Shown: piece after piece, positions 49,697 to 58,344 of the stretch
Layout: every line of letters starts with the position of its first letter
Numbering within the stretch: the first letter of the stretch is position 1
Virus record (IMG/VR): IMGVR_UViG_3300031787_010241
Coordinates: 62,001-126,000 of that record
Strand: one strand, 5' to 3'
From: a virus
DNA length: 64,000 nucleotides
The notes under the pieces: generated by a model
What the model was told of the DNA's origin: nothing
Database searches by the model: none
What the model saw: the letters and a program-made list of their open reading frames with translations, nothing else
Position numbers and translations under genes: made by a program

Positions 49697-49957
49697 CTAT
49701 TTTAATCTAATTTCAACAGCATTATCATTATAAACCATTCCCATCCAAACCTTATCACCATCTACTTTGGTATAAATCTTCAACCCCCACTTTTCAGAGA
49801 ACTCTGGGTCTGTTTTACATTTGTTGATGAACTCTTCTTTCATTAGTGTTGGTAACTTAATTGATGTAGGACCAATCCCATCATATTCTGAAGTTTCAAT
49901 ACTACTCCAATATCTCTCATACACCTCATCAATAATCTGTTGTTGTTCTTTATTCAT
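49697..49957 (-). CDS. Hypothetical protein (86 aa)
   Basis: Start at MNKEQQQIIDEVYERYWSSI. KEEFINKCKTDPEFSEKWGL closely resembles a segment of the ThyA protein in this window (EEFINKIKTDDGFAKKYGEL). An upstream in-frame ATG exists at 49984. Function unknown. Confidence 0.65.
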   Translation of the reverse strand: MNKEQQQIIDEVYERYWSSIETSEYDGIGPTSIKLPTLMKEEFINKCKTDPEFSEKWGLKIYTKVDGDKVWMGMVYNDNAVEIRLK

Positions 49958-50255
49958 GACTTTGATAGGTTGTTCCGTTTTCATATTTTTTAATTGTATT
50001 TTCTAATTCGTGAAACATTTGTTTTATTCTCATCCCAAGTTCATATGGGTCAGCGTGTTTAACGCTTTCAAGTGTTATTTTATGATTCGCTCTGAACCAT
50101 TGTGGTGTCTTTGATTGTTTCTCCTGACCCCACATCCCTTCATATTTTCTATATCCCACATCATGCATTGTAACCAAACAATCAAATCTGATTTCACATA
50201 CTCTTGTGGTGTCGGCGGTGATTTCAGGTACCGGTGTTATTTCTGTATTATTCAT
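49950..50255 (-). CDS. Hypothetical protein (101 aa)
   Basis: VCEIRFDCLVTMHDVGYRKY then a helical C-terminus (ELGMRIKQMFHELENTIKKY). No family recognised. Coupled to the upstream gene by ATGA. Confidence 0.66.
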   Translation of the reverse strand: MNNTEITPVPEITADTTRVCEIRFDCLVTMHDVGYRKYEGMWGQEKQSKTPQWFRANHKITLESVKHADPYELGMRIKQMFHELENTIKKYENGTTYQSHE

Positions 50256-50425
50256 ATTAATTCTAATTCGTGTTCATAAAAATAAGGACAGCACCACTTT
50301 GGGGTATCACATTTCAGTTTAACCATTGTTCCTTTATAACAACCAGTTTCAACTACCGTTGCCATACCTGAGTATCTTGTCTTAATTCTGTCCCCTGTTT
50401 TGAGGTCGCCAAATGTTATTTTCAT
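50252..50425 (-). CDS. Small Cys-rich hypothetical protein (57 aa)
   Basis: MKITFGDLKTGDRIKTRYSG, then KCDTPKWCCPYFYEHELEL. The first half looks like a small SH3-like barrel and the Cys cluster could bind metal. The stop overlaps the next start (ATGA). Confidence 0.6.
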   Translation of the reverse strand: MKITFGDLKTGDRIKTRYSGMATVVETGCYKGTMVKLKCDTPKWCCPYFYEHELELI

Positions 50426-50436
50426 ATTCGTAATTA

Positions 50437-50715
50437 TTAGTTATTAATCCTATAATCAATAATCCCGTTTCTCACAAGTTTCTCTCTTTTGGAAAAACAA
50501 TTACCTTCACCTCTAATATATCGTAATGAATAACTGCCATTGAAAGTGTCAATGAAAAAATCTGCGTCTTCAGGTAATGAATGTGATTCGCGTATCCATT
50601 CACCATTTATTTTCTGCATACTTATATCAAAGTTTTTTTCATTGACTGATTCTCCACAACCAGATAAAATAAAAACCGTTAACAAGACATAAAAAAAATG
50701 CCGAGTTATATTCAT
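50437..50715 (-). CDS. Predicted lipoprotein (92 aa)
   Basis: Start at MNITRHFFYVLLTVFILSGC, a lipoprotein signal with LSGC, one base after the upstream stop. Mature part is short and basic at the end. Function unknown. Confidence 0.68.
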   Translation of the reverse strand: MNITRHFFYVLLTVFILSGCGESVNEKNFDISMQKINGEWIRESHSLPEDADFFIDTFNGSYSLRYIRGEGNCFSKREKLVRNGIIDYRINN

Positions 50716-50716
50716 A

Positions 50717-50965
50717 TTAATTTTCATCTTTTTCTTCGTAGTTATCAATTTCGTCTTGTTTCAATTCATATTGAGTGTTCACATAGTTCTCAAGTTCCTC
50801 GGCAATTTGAATGTACTTCAACCTGAGTTCGTGAAACTTCTCATCCTTAATTTCTTCAAATGATGAATAATGACGGAAACAATAATCAAATCCCTCATCT
50901 CTCATCTTTGCGTTAAGGTAAGTCAAATCATCAAGTTCTTGGTGAAGGTCGTTAATATCTTTCAT
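50717..50965 (-). CDS. Hypothetical protein (82 aa)
   Basis: Helical acidic protein (LHQELDDLTYLNAKMRDEGF). A host-type promoter lies 4 nt before the ATG and may drive the small genes 50965 to 49349. Confidence 0.66.
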   Translation of the reverse strand: MKDINDLHQELDDLTYLNAKMRDEGFDYCFRHYSSFEEIKDEKFHELRLKYIQIAEELENYVNTQYELKQDEIDNYEEKDEN

Positions 50966-50969
50966 TTTA

Positions 50970-51000
50970 CAAATTTAAGCCTTTTTTAGTATTCCGTCAA
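50970..51000 (-). promoter_or_regulatory. Host-type promoter of gene 50717-50965
   Basis: Minus strand TTG-N20-TAAATTTG, then TAAA and the ATG. It overlaps the 3' end of the repeat-protein gene. Confidence 0.72.
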
Positions 51001-52063
51001 TAAGTGGAGTGTGTGATTCAGCATCATAATGTATTGAATTAACACCAACATCTAAAACATTCTGAACAAGGTGGTCACACATATAAACATCGTGACTATA
51101 TGTTTTAACATAATCATCCTCTTTAATCTTGAGCTTGTCGGTCACCTTATCTGATTCATCAAGAATTTGACTGACGATAACATCTTGGAGGGGACTTTCA
51201 CCTTTTAATTTTCTAATTGATTTTATTTCAATCGGATTATCATTGTAATCAAGTGCTCCTGTTACAGGACGAAGCCTATGCGTTTTTGAATATCCAATTG
51301 TTTCAATGTCAACTGATAATACCTCATCTATTATTTTATCTTCATCAATCAGTGTCCCATGACTAGTTTTTTCAACCTCAAAAGTTATGACAGCATCCGC
51401 CTCTACGCAGAATTGAGAACCTACTTTGTCGGTTGTTTTCGCCTCGTTATTTAGGACCTCACCCAACCCTTGCGATATTGCTATGTCAGACCCGGATGTT
51501 GTTTCCACCTCGTTATTTAATACATCGTCCACCTTCCACTGCCTTGGGGTGAGATGCATTTCCGTTGTTTCTATCTCGTTATTTAATACCTCATCCACCA
51601 CAAATCTTGGTTTCCATCCATAACCATCAGTTGTTTCTACCTCGTTATTTAGGACCTCATCCACCTGATAACGACGGTCTAACCTTCGATGAAGAGTTGT
51701 TTCTACCTCGCTATTTAATACCTCGTCCACCTTATCCCCAAAATTCATAACACTTCCAACGGTCTTGAATATCTTGTTTGGATACTTTGATTCAAGTTTT
51801 TGTTTCTTGGTTAAAATCATATTAACCAGTTCACCTAATAAATACTGTTCCTTTTCAGCCTCCATTGAAAACATTGTTAGAGCCGTGGTAAAATGAGACC
51901 ATCTCCACCAAAGGTGTTTGTCCACTTTGTGATATTCAAAATACCAATACCGATTCTCTCTGTCAATAAACCATACACTGTCGCGATAATAGATTATCTC
52001 AACTTTATAGATTTCATCTAAAAGATATTCGAATATTATATTTTTAATTTTATCTGATAACAT
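50975..52063 (-). CDS. Repeat protein with 22-residue VDEVLNNEVETT units (362 aa)
   Basis: The N-terminal ~110 residues are an unrecognised Trp-rich domain. From residue 112 come five exact-length 22-residue units, each a near-constant VDEVLNNEVETT followed by ten hypervariable residues (e.g. DGYGWKPRFV, EMHLTPRQWK, SGSDIAISQG). Two more degenerate units follow (ADAVITFEVEKT, IDEVLSVDIETI). The C-terminal ~100 residues are a separate domain. No known repeat family matches. The constant/variable pattern suggests binding to varied partners or recombination-driven change. Confidence 0.8.
   Translation of the reverse strand: MLSDKIKNIIFEYLLDEIYKVEIIYYRDSVWFIDRENRYWYFEYHKVDKHLWWRWSHFTTALTMFSMEAEKEQYLLGELVNMILTKKQKLESKYPNKIFKTVGSVMNFGDKVDEVLNSEVETTLHRRLDRRYQVDEVLNNEVETTDGYGWKPRFVVDEVLNNEIETTEMHLTPRQWKVDDVLNNEVETTSGSDIAISQGLGEVLNNEAKTTDKVGSQFCVEADAVITFEVEKTSHGTLIDEDKIIDEVLSVDIETIGYSKTHRLRPVTGALDYNDNPIEIKSIRKLKGESPLQDVIVSQILDESDKVTDKLKIKEDDYVKTYSHDVYMCDHLVQNVLDVGVNSIHYDAESHTPLIDGILKKA
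51290..51730 (-). repeat. 66-bp in-frame repeat array (about 5 regular + 2 degenerate units)
   Basis: Plus strand shows recurring TCTACCTCGTTATTTA...ACCTC(A/G)TCCACC blocks every 66 bp, separated by unrelated 30-bp stretches, inside the 362-aa gene. Confidence 0.88.
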
Positions 52064-52064
52064 T

Positions 52065-52247
52065 TTAATCTCCGATTTGGCGCTCGGGTACGCTTGTTGG
52101 TTGTTTGTAATCGTTAGGAGATTCGATGTCGTCAGTGTCTATTGTTTTTATGTTAGACAAACTTTGGAAGACATGAACCTTTACTCCAAAAATTTGAGCA
52201 ATTTTTTGGATGACCTTTGTCTTGAAGTTAAACCATTTATTTTCCAT
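52065..52247 (-). CDS. Small hypothetical protein (60 aa)
   Basis: MENKWFNFKTKVIQKIAQIF, then Asp/Pro-rich to the end. No family recognised. Overlaps the upstream gene by 11 bp. Confidence 0.58.
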   Translation of the reverse strand: MENKWFNFKTKVIQKIAQIFGVKVHVFQSLSNIKTIDTDDIESPNDYKQPTSVPERQIGD

Positions 52248-52500
52248 TGATGTAAATTTTTTCTTTTAGAAACATTAGTAATTGTTTTGACTCACTGATT
52301 GTTCTATCCTCCTTTGTAAAAAGTTCCAACTCATCGTCGGTTGCCAATTCACAAATCTTATCAAGTTCATCATCATTAATCCGAAAAACTTTCATCATAA
52401 CTCCATCCATGAGACCAAATACCCCGCGACCTGCGTCCATACTGTCCTGTTCTTGAAAATTGCTTTTGCGTTCTAACCTTGTCATATAATTAAATTTCAA
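52237..52500 (-). CDS. Hypothetical protein (87 aa)
   Basis: Contains RINDDELDKICELATDDELE, then a helical end. No family recognised. Overlaps both neighbours by ~11 bp. Confidence 0.64.
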   Translation of the reverse strand: MKFNYMTRLERKSNFQEQDSMDAGRGVFGLMDGVMMKVFRINDDELDKICELATDDELELFTKEDRTISESKQLLMFLKEKIYINGK

Positions 52501-52765
52501 ATAGTTTCTTTAGACATTCCAATTGAGCTTCCTCATAGTTATCATAAACATAACTAGAAAATACCAATCCTTTATTTTCACTAAAATCTTTTACAAAAAA
52601 TTTATATGTGTGTTTAGTTATTTGTTCTACAAACCCAAATAAATTTTTGTTTTCTCTAAACCATCTAAATGCTTGTTGATACAAAACATCATCAACATCG
52701 GGTATATCAAACCCATATTCTATGAGCCGAATTTTCAGCTCATCCGATATAAAATCTTTATCCAT
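52490..52765 (-). CDS. Hypothetical protein (91 aa)
   Basis: DKDFISDELKIRLIEYGFDI, then aromatic-rich. TATCTTTG lies ~14 nt upstream, without a clear TTG. No family recognised. Confidence 0.65.
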   Translation of the reverse strand: MDKDFISDELKIRLIEYGFDIPDVDDVLYQQAFRWFRENKNLFGFVEQITKHTYKFFVKDFSENKGLVFSSYVYDNYEEAQLECLKKLFEI

Positions 52766-52789
52766 TTCTAATAATTTTACAAAGATATA

Positions 52790-53065
52790 TCAAACATCCT
52801 TTTCAAACAAATAAAAGTCAGGTAAATTACCTGTTCTGTTGTGAAATTCAACGATTGACTTAATATCATCATCTGATATTATAAAATCCGGAGTTAGTTC
52901 TGACGAGCTAGATGAAATCATTTTTTCATTCTCATCAACAACAATTATATGTTGTGGGTTCGAGATTTTAGTTCTGTGATAAACATCTTTGGAATAAAAA
53001 GATAATTTTTTACCCATGAAGCTAACTCTCGATGGTGTATCCGTTTCAACTAATCTAATCTTCAT
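52790..53065 (-). CDS. Hypothetical protein (91 aa)
   Basis: Ser-rich middle (ENEKMISSSSSELTPDFII) and acidic end. No family recognised. Overlaps the upstream gene by 4 bp (ATGA). Confidence 0.64.
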   Translation of the reverse strand: MKIRLVETDTPSRVSFMGKKLSFYSKDVYHRTKISNPQHIIVVDENEKMISSSSSELTPDFIISDDDIKSIVEFHNRTGNLPDFYLFEKDV

Positions 53066-53274
53066 ATCTCTTCAATTGTACAGTCAGTTTTTTGTGCGAA
53101 TGTCTTAATACCGTTTCCGTATTCTCTCACCACAAGGGGAAAATCAATCAGAGATAAAGTATCACTGCTGATATTATTTAAAATAATTTCCCCTTGTGGT
53201 ATAATAATTTTTTCACCCAAAACAATGTCGGTCAAATTATGTTTTAGTTTTATAACATATAATTTTTTATCCAT
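53062..53274 (-). CDS. Hypothetical protein (70 aa)
   Basis: Beta-rich (KLYVIKLKHNLTDIVLGEKI). No family recognised. Follows the RmlD-like gene after 6 nt and is probably in its operon. Confidence 0.62.
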   Translation of the reverse strand: MDKKLYVIKLKHNLTDIVLGEKIIIPQGEIILNNISSDTLSLIDFPLVVREYGNGIKTFAQKTDCTIEEI

Positions 53275-53280
53275 AATAAT

Positions 53281-53985
53281 TTACTCCGATACTTGATACA
53301 AATTTAATAAGAATTTTTCCATTTTTGACAAATTCATCGAAATATCTTTTGGTACGTGTGGTGGTGAAAATATTTCTTTAACATCTTCTTTGGTTCTTTT
53401 GGCCAGTTGGTAAATTGACTTTTTTTCTGTACCAACATTATACAAACCACTAGCACCTCCTTCAATTAATTTAATAACTAAATCAGAAATTACTGGTGTA
53501 TAATCGGCGTTTGTCATCACATCAGTCCAAGCACTATGATAAGGAAATGGATATGGTTTATGTGACAATCTACAAATCAAATAATTTTTCGCATGTTCTT
53601 TCAAATATTCATCAGCCAATAATTTAGTGAACATATACCAAGTATGGTCAAACAATGGTTCGTCTTCTTCGGTTGCTTCTGTTACCGAATTTTGATAAAG
53701 GTAATCGGTCGATATATGAACCAACTTCTTTCCGTAGTCATCACAATACTCCGCCAAGTAAGTTACTAACTCGTAATTGGCTTTCCAATGTTTGTCCTTG
53801 TCATCCGAATACGTATCGGTGTTTGCAATACAATTAACAACCACATCGTAATCGTCCATTTTATTTTTCCACTCATCGAAATTATCAATTGTAATTTCAT
53901 GTTCAGCCCTACACAAGTAGTCCCATCCCGTTTGTTTAACAATTTCACTTCCCAACTTCCCTTTTCCTAACACAATCGCTTTCAT
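53281..53985 (-). CDS. rmlD: dTDP-4-dehydrorhamnose reductase-like SDR (RmlD family)
   Basis: 234 aa. Rossmann start VLGKGKLGSEIVKQ, DVVVNCIANTDTYSDD, LVHISTDYLYQ (catalytic Ser/Thr-Asp) and YMFTKLLADEYL (Tyr-xxx-Lys) follow RmlD order. Shorter than E. coli RmlD (~300 aa), so the sugar-binding C-terminal part is reduced. It would complete a deoxysugar pathway with the RmlB and RmlC homologues elsewhere in the window; a glycosyltransferase-like gene lies just upstream. Confidence 0.82.
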   Translation of the reverse strand: MKAIVLGKGKLGSEIVKQTGWDYLCRAEHEITIDNFDEWKNKMDDYDVVVNCIANTDTYSDDKDKHWKANYELVTYLAEYCDDYGKKLVHISTDYLYQNSVTEATEEDEPLFDHTWYMFTKLLADEYLKEHAKNYLICRLSHKPYPFPYHSAWTDVMTNADYTPVISDLVIKLIEGGASGLYNVGTEKKSIYQLAKRTKEDVKEIFSPPHVPKDISMNLSKMEKFLLNLYQVSE

Positions 53986-54002
53986 ATTAAAAAAAATTAT
54001 TG

Positions 54003-54677
54003 TTAATTTGATGATAAATCCAAATAAAAATTATTCTCTCTTCTTTGCTGTAAAAGAGCCCAATCCTCATTTCCATGAGACCTATTTGTCATTTCAACTT
54101 CATCCCCTTGTATTAAACCATGATTATGATGAAATGGGTCAATGCCGGGTACAAAAACATTTCTACCTAATAATTTAGAAACTTCGGTGTATTCGTCATC
54201 ACAAAAAAGAGCCTTATAAGACGGATGATATACATATCCAAATCTATCATAATATTTTTTACCCATCACACAATATATGTCCAAAGAATCGGACCATCTT
54301 GGGGTCTGAAAATGTATCATACAATCCAGACCATACTCCGATTTTTCAAATTGGTTTGCAATCAAATCATCATACCCATGAATAATTGGTGTCAAATCAT
54401 CCTGTATATAGATTAAAATATCAAATTTTTCATCGTCCAAATCTGTGTTTATCGCATCTACTTTACTTTTATTATTTCTAAAATTTATCTTCTTCTTGAT
54501 GGGTAATGACATCATAAACTCAATAATTTCAGAATTATTCATAGTTTTATCATCTATATCAAGAGAAAAAACAAATTTAACATCGTGTTTAGCTGATAAT
54601 TTATCTATAAATTTTTGTGTTGTTTGTTTAAACAACTCGGGTCTTCCTCTCGAGGGGTATTTAATTAAAATGTTCAT
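54003..54677 (-). CDS. GT-A-like glycosyltransferase (224 aa)
   Basis: ILIKYPSRGRPELFKQTTQK is the start common to phage GT-A-type enzymes. FDILIYIQDDLTPII provides a DxD-like acidic motif, and a late DPFHHNHG and HGNEDWALL may bind metal and substrate. It precedes the RmlD-like gene by 17 nt and overlaps the RNA ligase by 4 bp. Confidence 0.72.
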   Translation of the reverse strand: MNILIKYPSRGRPELFKQTTQKFIDKLSAKHDVKFVFSLDIDDKTMNNSEIIEFMMSLPIKKKINFRNNKSKVDAINTDLDDEKFDILIYIQDDLTPIIHGYDDLIANQFEKSEYGLDCMIHFQTPRWSDSLDIYCVMGKKYYDRFGYVYHPSYKALFCDDEYTEVSKLLGRNVFVPGIDPFHHNHGLIQGDEVEMTNRSHGNEDWALLQQRRENNFYLDLSSN

Positions 54678-55753
54678 AATCTTTTAAATTCAGGTTTTAT
54701 ATATTTCCATATCATTTTATCATAATTCTTATTGTCCCATATCGCAAAGCATAATGCTTTCACCTTCGGGTCAATATTATTCAATGTCAAAAATTCCGCA
54801 AATTCTTTTTTGGTCGGCTCGGGATATCTATCGTTAAATTTACCGTAACGGAATTTGTCATGCATTTTTCCCGCGTATTCACTATAAGATAAATAAGAAT
54901 ATCTCAAATCTAAAACATACATCTTTATTCTTTTATAGAATTCATCAGGAACATCTTTCAGTATTTCCAAGACATCACGACCCTCACTTAACATTTCCCA
55001 AACCGCAGTTGTTGAGACATTTGTCATCAGTTTATGTAATCTTAAGTATTCTTCACCTTTGATTTTTATTCTTTCGCCGTTAGAAAATTTTATAACATAC
55101 CCTTCTTTATTGTCGGGTATAAAATCTTTCAAGTGAGAAAAATTTTTAAGTTGGTCGTATTTTTTTACCAATTTAAACCCAAGATTATGTATCATATTCC
55201 TCAACCTGATATCATTTTCTCCATCATGTAAATCAACTTCGTATCCGGTTTTGGTTTCTATCACACCAATAAGGATTAAGTCATCATAATCATACTGAAC
55301 CACTATTCTGTTTTCCTTATAGATTATCTCAAACAGGTAAGTGTAATTCTTGTGAAGTTTTTCATAATCATAATTCTTGAGAATCTCAAAACCTTTGATT
55401 GCTTGTTCAGATACAAATGACCCTCGGGTAGCCATAACCCATTCACCTTGATAATTAAATAGGATACCTAAAGAACCGTCCATTTTTTCATAAACATCAA
55501 ATTCTTCTGTCGGAGTATGTCTTCCTTCAGTGTCATTGAAAAATTTACGAAATGGTCTTGCGATTATATTACCCTCGTCATCAGTTACAAGACCTCGAGT
55601 TTGTAAAGTTATATCATCCCATAAATTATCATACTGAACCTTTTCAGAATAATTCCAAATAGTCAAAGGAAGGGTCGGATGTACTTGTTTATACACCAAT
55701 CCTTCCTCATAATATCTATTCAAAACCTCATTCATACCGCGAATATACGGCAA
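54674..55753 (-). CDS. T4 Rnl1-type RNA ligase (359 aa)
   Basis: Nucleotidyltransferase motif I KMDGS with Lys90 as the AMP acceptor (VYEKMDGSLGILF). RPFRKFFN lies upstream as in RnlA. Later motifs include YLFEIIY (IIIa), EGYVIKFSNGERIKIK (IV/V). The C-terminal helical domain is like T4 Rnl1, which binds tRNA. It would reseal cleaved tRNAs and counter host anticodon nucleases; no polynucleotide kinase is seen here. Confidence 0.9.
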   Translation of the reverse strand: MPYIRGMNEVLNRYYEEGLVYKQVHPTLPLTIWNYSEKVQYDNLWDDITLQTRGLVTDDEGNIIARPFRKFFNDTEGRHTPTEEFDVYEKMDGSLGILFNYQGEWVMATRGSFVSEQAIKGFEILKNYDYEKLHKNYTYLFEIIYKENRIVVQYDYDDLILIGVIETKTGYEVDLHDGENDIRLRNMIHNLGFKLVKKYDQLKNFSHLKDFIPDNKEGYVIKFSNGERIKIKGEEYLRLHKLMTNVSTTAVWEMLSEGRDVLEILKDVPDEFYKRIKMYVLDLRYSYLSYSEYAGKMHDKFRYGKFNDRYPEPTKKEFAEFLTLNNIDPKVKALCFAIWDNKNYDKMIWKYIKPEFKRL

Positions 55754-55754
55754 A

Positions 55755-55991
55755 TTATCTATTGTGAATCGGATTACTACAATTTCCTTTATGACTTCCC
55801 CAAGTCGAACTACCTCCGTAAAAAATTATATACTCACAACTATCAATTATATAAACGGAGTATTCTGTATCTAATGTATCAACATCATATACACTAATTT
55901 CTTTTTGTTTTTCTCTACTCGTACATCCGACCAATAATGTCATTATACATAACAATATAATGAAAACAATGGACCAAAATAATCTTAACAT
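55755..55991 (-). CDS. Predicted lipoprotein (78 aa)
   Basis: Start at MLRLFWSIVFIILLCIMTLL, LVGC lipobox, then an acidic short mature part with YGGSSTWGSHKGNC. Function unknown. Confidence 0.62.
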   Translation of the reverse strand: MLRLFWSIVFIILLCIMTLLVGCTSREKQKEISVYDVDTLDTEYSVYIIDSCEYIIFYGGSSTWGSHKGNCSNPIHNR

Positions 55992-56008
55992 AACTTTTCT
56001 ATCGTACA

Positions 56009-57823
56009 TTACCTAATAAGTGTTACATAACCGGACTCTTGTTTATTCTGTCCGAATTTATCTTTATATTCAATTATCCAATTATAGATTCCATTGTCAC
56101 AATAGTAACCACTTCCACTATCACCAGTCCACCAAAGATTTGATGATTCATAAACTACCACACCCCACCTATTGAATACTCTCATCATTGGTCTATAAAC
56201 TGACAATCCTCTGACTTCAAAAATGTCGTTTGTTCCATCACCATTAGGCGTAAATGAGTTTGGTGCGAAAAATCTCTGACAGGATTCGGTTTTTACGGAT
56301 ATTAATTTTGGTTCACTTTCACAACCAATCTCGTCGTAAGCAATCACCTTAACAATATAAGTTCGTGTAGTATCATACCATTCGATTGTCATATTATTTT
56401 CGTTCGATAATTGTTTAACTTCGTCGATAAACCATCCGTATGTTACACCAACTGTATCTTCAGCAATATATGTTTGAACTCCCGAATCAAAACAAAGGTC
56501 AATTAACTCGGCACTATAAATAATATTTGGAGCTTCGTATTTTCTTTTAACAACAACCTCAACTTCTTCTTGGATGTCACATCCGTGAATATTAGTAAGG
56601 TAGGATGGATGATATGTTCCAGGTTTGGTTCCAACAAATGTGTTTCCATTCATAAACTCTGAAGACCAACTTCCACCTTGCGGAAACGGTATAATCTCAT
56701 CCGACGAATTTAAGCACATTGAAAATGAGTTATGATTGAATATAATATCGGGTATGATAAGTTCAACTTCACAAGTTTTAATTACTCCGACACATCCTTC
56801 CTCCGTAGTTTCTTGTACCGTAATTGTATATGTTCCAGGAATGTCCCCCCAAATAATTTCACAATCTTTTGTGAGGTCAGTAGTTACAAGTCCTCCACCT
56901 GAAACTTGCCAATCATATGTGGAAGTAATATTTCCTGTAACTGAATACATTACCTCTGAACCAGTACAAGTTGTGTCAGGACATGGGATAAAATTATGGG
57001 TTATGTCCCCCATACTGAAATAGTTACAAGTTCCGTCATCACATCCCGCAAGTGGATTGAAGTTACAGGCAATTGGGTCGGTACATCCACCATAAGTACA
57101 ACTACCGTCATCACAGGGTGCGTTTAAATCAAAGTTACAGGCAAGTGGGTCGGTACAACCTGGTAAAATACAACTACCATCATCACAAGCCGCGTTGGCA
57201 TCATAGTTACAAGCCGCAGCGTTTGTACATCCATATGTGTTACATCCAACCTCTCCAATAAAAATACTAACAGGTGGGTCTTGACCTACACAATCGGCAT
57301 TACCCCAACTCCCCATAGTACCATCAGAAAAGTTTTGTACCTCAATATTTAAAGGGTCACCACTATTACCCGATGAAGTAAGTTCGACACAGAAAGTCCA
57401 AACACAATCTCCATTCATACAATAGTCACCCCAGTCATTACCGGGGTTACCATCTGTTGGGCCTGTCGGACCTTCAAAGAAATAACCAGGACCTGCCACC
57501 AAACCTGTGGCATCAGAAGTTACAGTATTCATCCATAACCAAGTTCCGCTTGCATCTGCGTCAGCATCGTCAGGAGGAAGTGTTGGATTCACAACTACCC
57601 ATCCCGCTCCCAATGTTAATCCGAAACCTTCCATCCAATTAGACCCTTGGGCATTACCATTCCATCCGGTCATTGTAACACAAAGTTCTATGGTTGTGTT
57701 GGGGGGGTATGTTCCGTCAGCGGCTGGTGGGGTACTTAAATCAAATGTAAGAGCTCCACCACATTGTGAAAATGAAGTTAGAGACGATAGTAAAATTGAT
57801 AGTAATAAAATTAAATGTTTCAT
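56009..57823 (-). CDS. Large secreted protein with T9SS type B C-terminal domain (604 aa)
   Basis: Signal peptide (KHLILLLSILLSSLTSFSQ). The N-terminal ~180 residues are a Bacteroidota-type beta domain rich in Gly/Trp. Next are three calcium-binding-like repeats GCTDPxACNFxxxAxCDDGSC (about 195-270), Ig-like domains, and a C-terminal gliding-type domain (FAPNSFTPNGDGTNDIFEVR; VFNRWGVVVYES). It should be secreted by the host type IX system and displayed on the cell surface. No transmembrane or phage baseplate feature is seen. Confidence 0.87.
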   Translation of the reverse strand: MKHLILLLSILLSSLTSFSQCGGALTFDLSTPPAADGTYPPNTTIELCVTMTGWNGNAQGSNWMEGFGLTLGAGWVVVNPTLPPDDADADASGTWLWMNTVTSDATGLVAGPGYFFEGPTGPTDGNPGNDWGDYCMNGDCVWTFCVELTSSGNSGDPLNIEVQNFSDGTMGSWGNADCVGQDPPVSIFIGEVGCNTYGCTNAAACNYDANAACDDGSCILPGCTDPLACNFDLNAPCDDGSCTYGGCTDPIACNFNPLAGCDDGTCNYFSMGDITHNFIPCPDTTCTGSEVMYSVTGNITSTYDWQVSGGGLVTTDLTKDCEIIWGDIPGTYTITVQETTEEGCVGVIKTCEVELIIPDIIFNHNSFSMCLNSSDEIIPFPQGGSWSSEFMNGNTFVGTKPGTYHPSYLTNIHGCDIQEEVEVVVKRKYEAPNIIYSAELIDLCFDSGVQTYIAEDTVGVTYGWFIDEVKQLSNENNMTIEWYDTTRTYIVKVIAYDEIGCESEPKLISVKTESCQRFFAPNSFTPNGDGTNDIFEVRGLSVYRPMMRVFNRWGVVVYESSNLWWTGDSGSGYYCDNGIYNWIIEYKDKFGQNKQESGYVTLIR

Positions 57824-58344
57824 TCGTAATTGTGTCTATAATGTCTAATTAATCCTTCTTTAGCGTCGTTTCTAAATATAACAAAATCTTTTATAATTCC
57901 AAGCCACCAAATAGCATTTATACCGTGGAAAGGAGTGAATGGGTGAATCCCATCCTCATCGTAGGGAGCAACATATCCGTAAATAAGACTCCCGATAATT
58001 GCTAAAGTCATTAACCAAAATATTGGTTTTCTTCTTAACCACCAAAAATAGTGAAACAAAAAGTAAAATGGATTACAAGTTTTCTTTTTCCATTTTCTAT
58101 CCTCAAAATGTAACTCATGAAACCCCAAATATGAAGCCGACCCTATTTGAGCGGTCCTCCATAAAAACTCATGAAACCAAAGTGGAATCATGGTTGAAAA
58201 AACAAATATCGGTAGAGTCCATTCGGGAACATAATCTGAATATGTTGTAAAACAAGCAACAGGAATGTAGAATGACAAAAAACAAATTACACCTACTAAC
58301 CACAAGAAATGTATGTTCTTAAAATTACTTAATATTTTACTCAT
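57820..58344 (-). CDS. Integral membrane protein (174 aa, about 4 TMs)
   Basis: Hydrophobic segments FLWLVGVICFLSFYIPVACF, LPIFVFSTMIPLWFHEFLW, FWLMTLAIIGSLIYGYVA and NAIWWLGIIKDFVIF. No family recognised. Overlaps both neighbours by 1-4 bp. Confidence 0.72.
   Translation of the reverse strand: MSKILSNFKNIHFLWLVGVICFLSFYIPVACFTTYSDYVPEWTLPIFVFSTMIPLWFHEFLWRTAQIGSASYLGFHELHFEDRKWKKKTCNPFYFLFHYFWWLRRKPIFWLMTLAIIGSLIYGYVAPYDEDGIHPFTPFHGINAIWWLGIIKDFVIFRNDAKEGLIRHYRHNYE

Noticed and set aside
51290-51730. Regularly spaced repeats resembling a CRISPR array
   Set aside because: Units are in frame, encode a conserved peptide, are degenerate at the ends and have no palindromic repeat or cas genes; they belong to a repeat protein.
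30631-57823. Possibility that the window is host chromosome (dnaK, histidine kinase, T9SS-type proteins)
   Set aside because: These genes are embedded, with the same promoter motifs and overlaps, among cargo-motif proteins, holin, RNA ligase, lysins and many tiny genes; no ribosomal or core metabolic operons occur. Chimeric assembly cannot be fully excluded.
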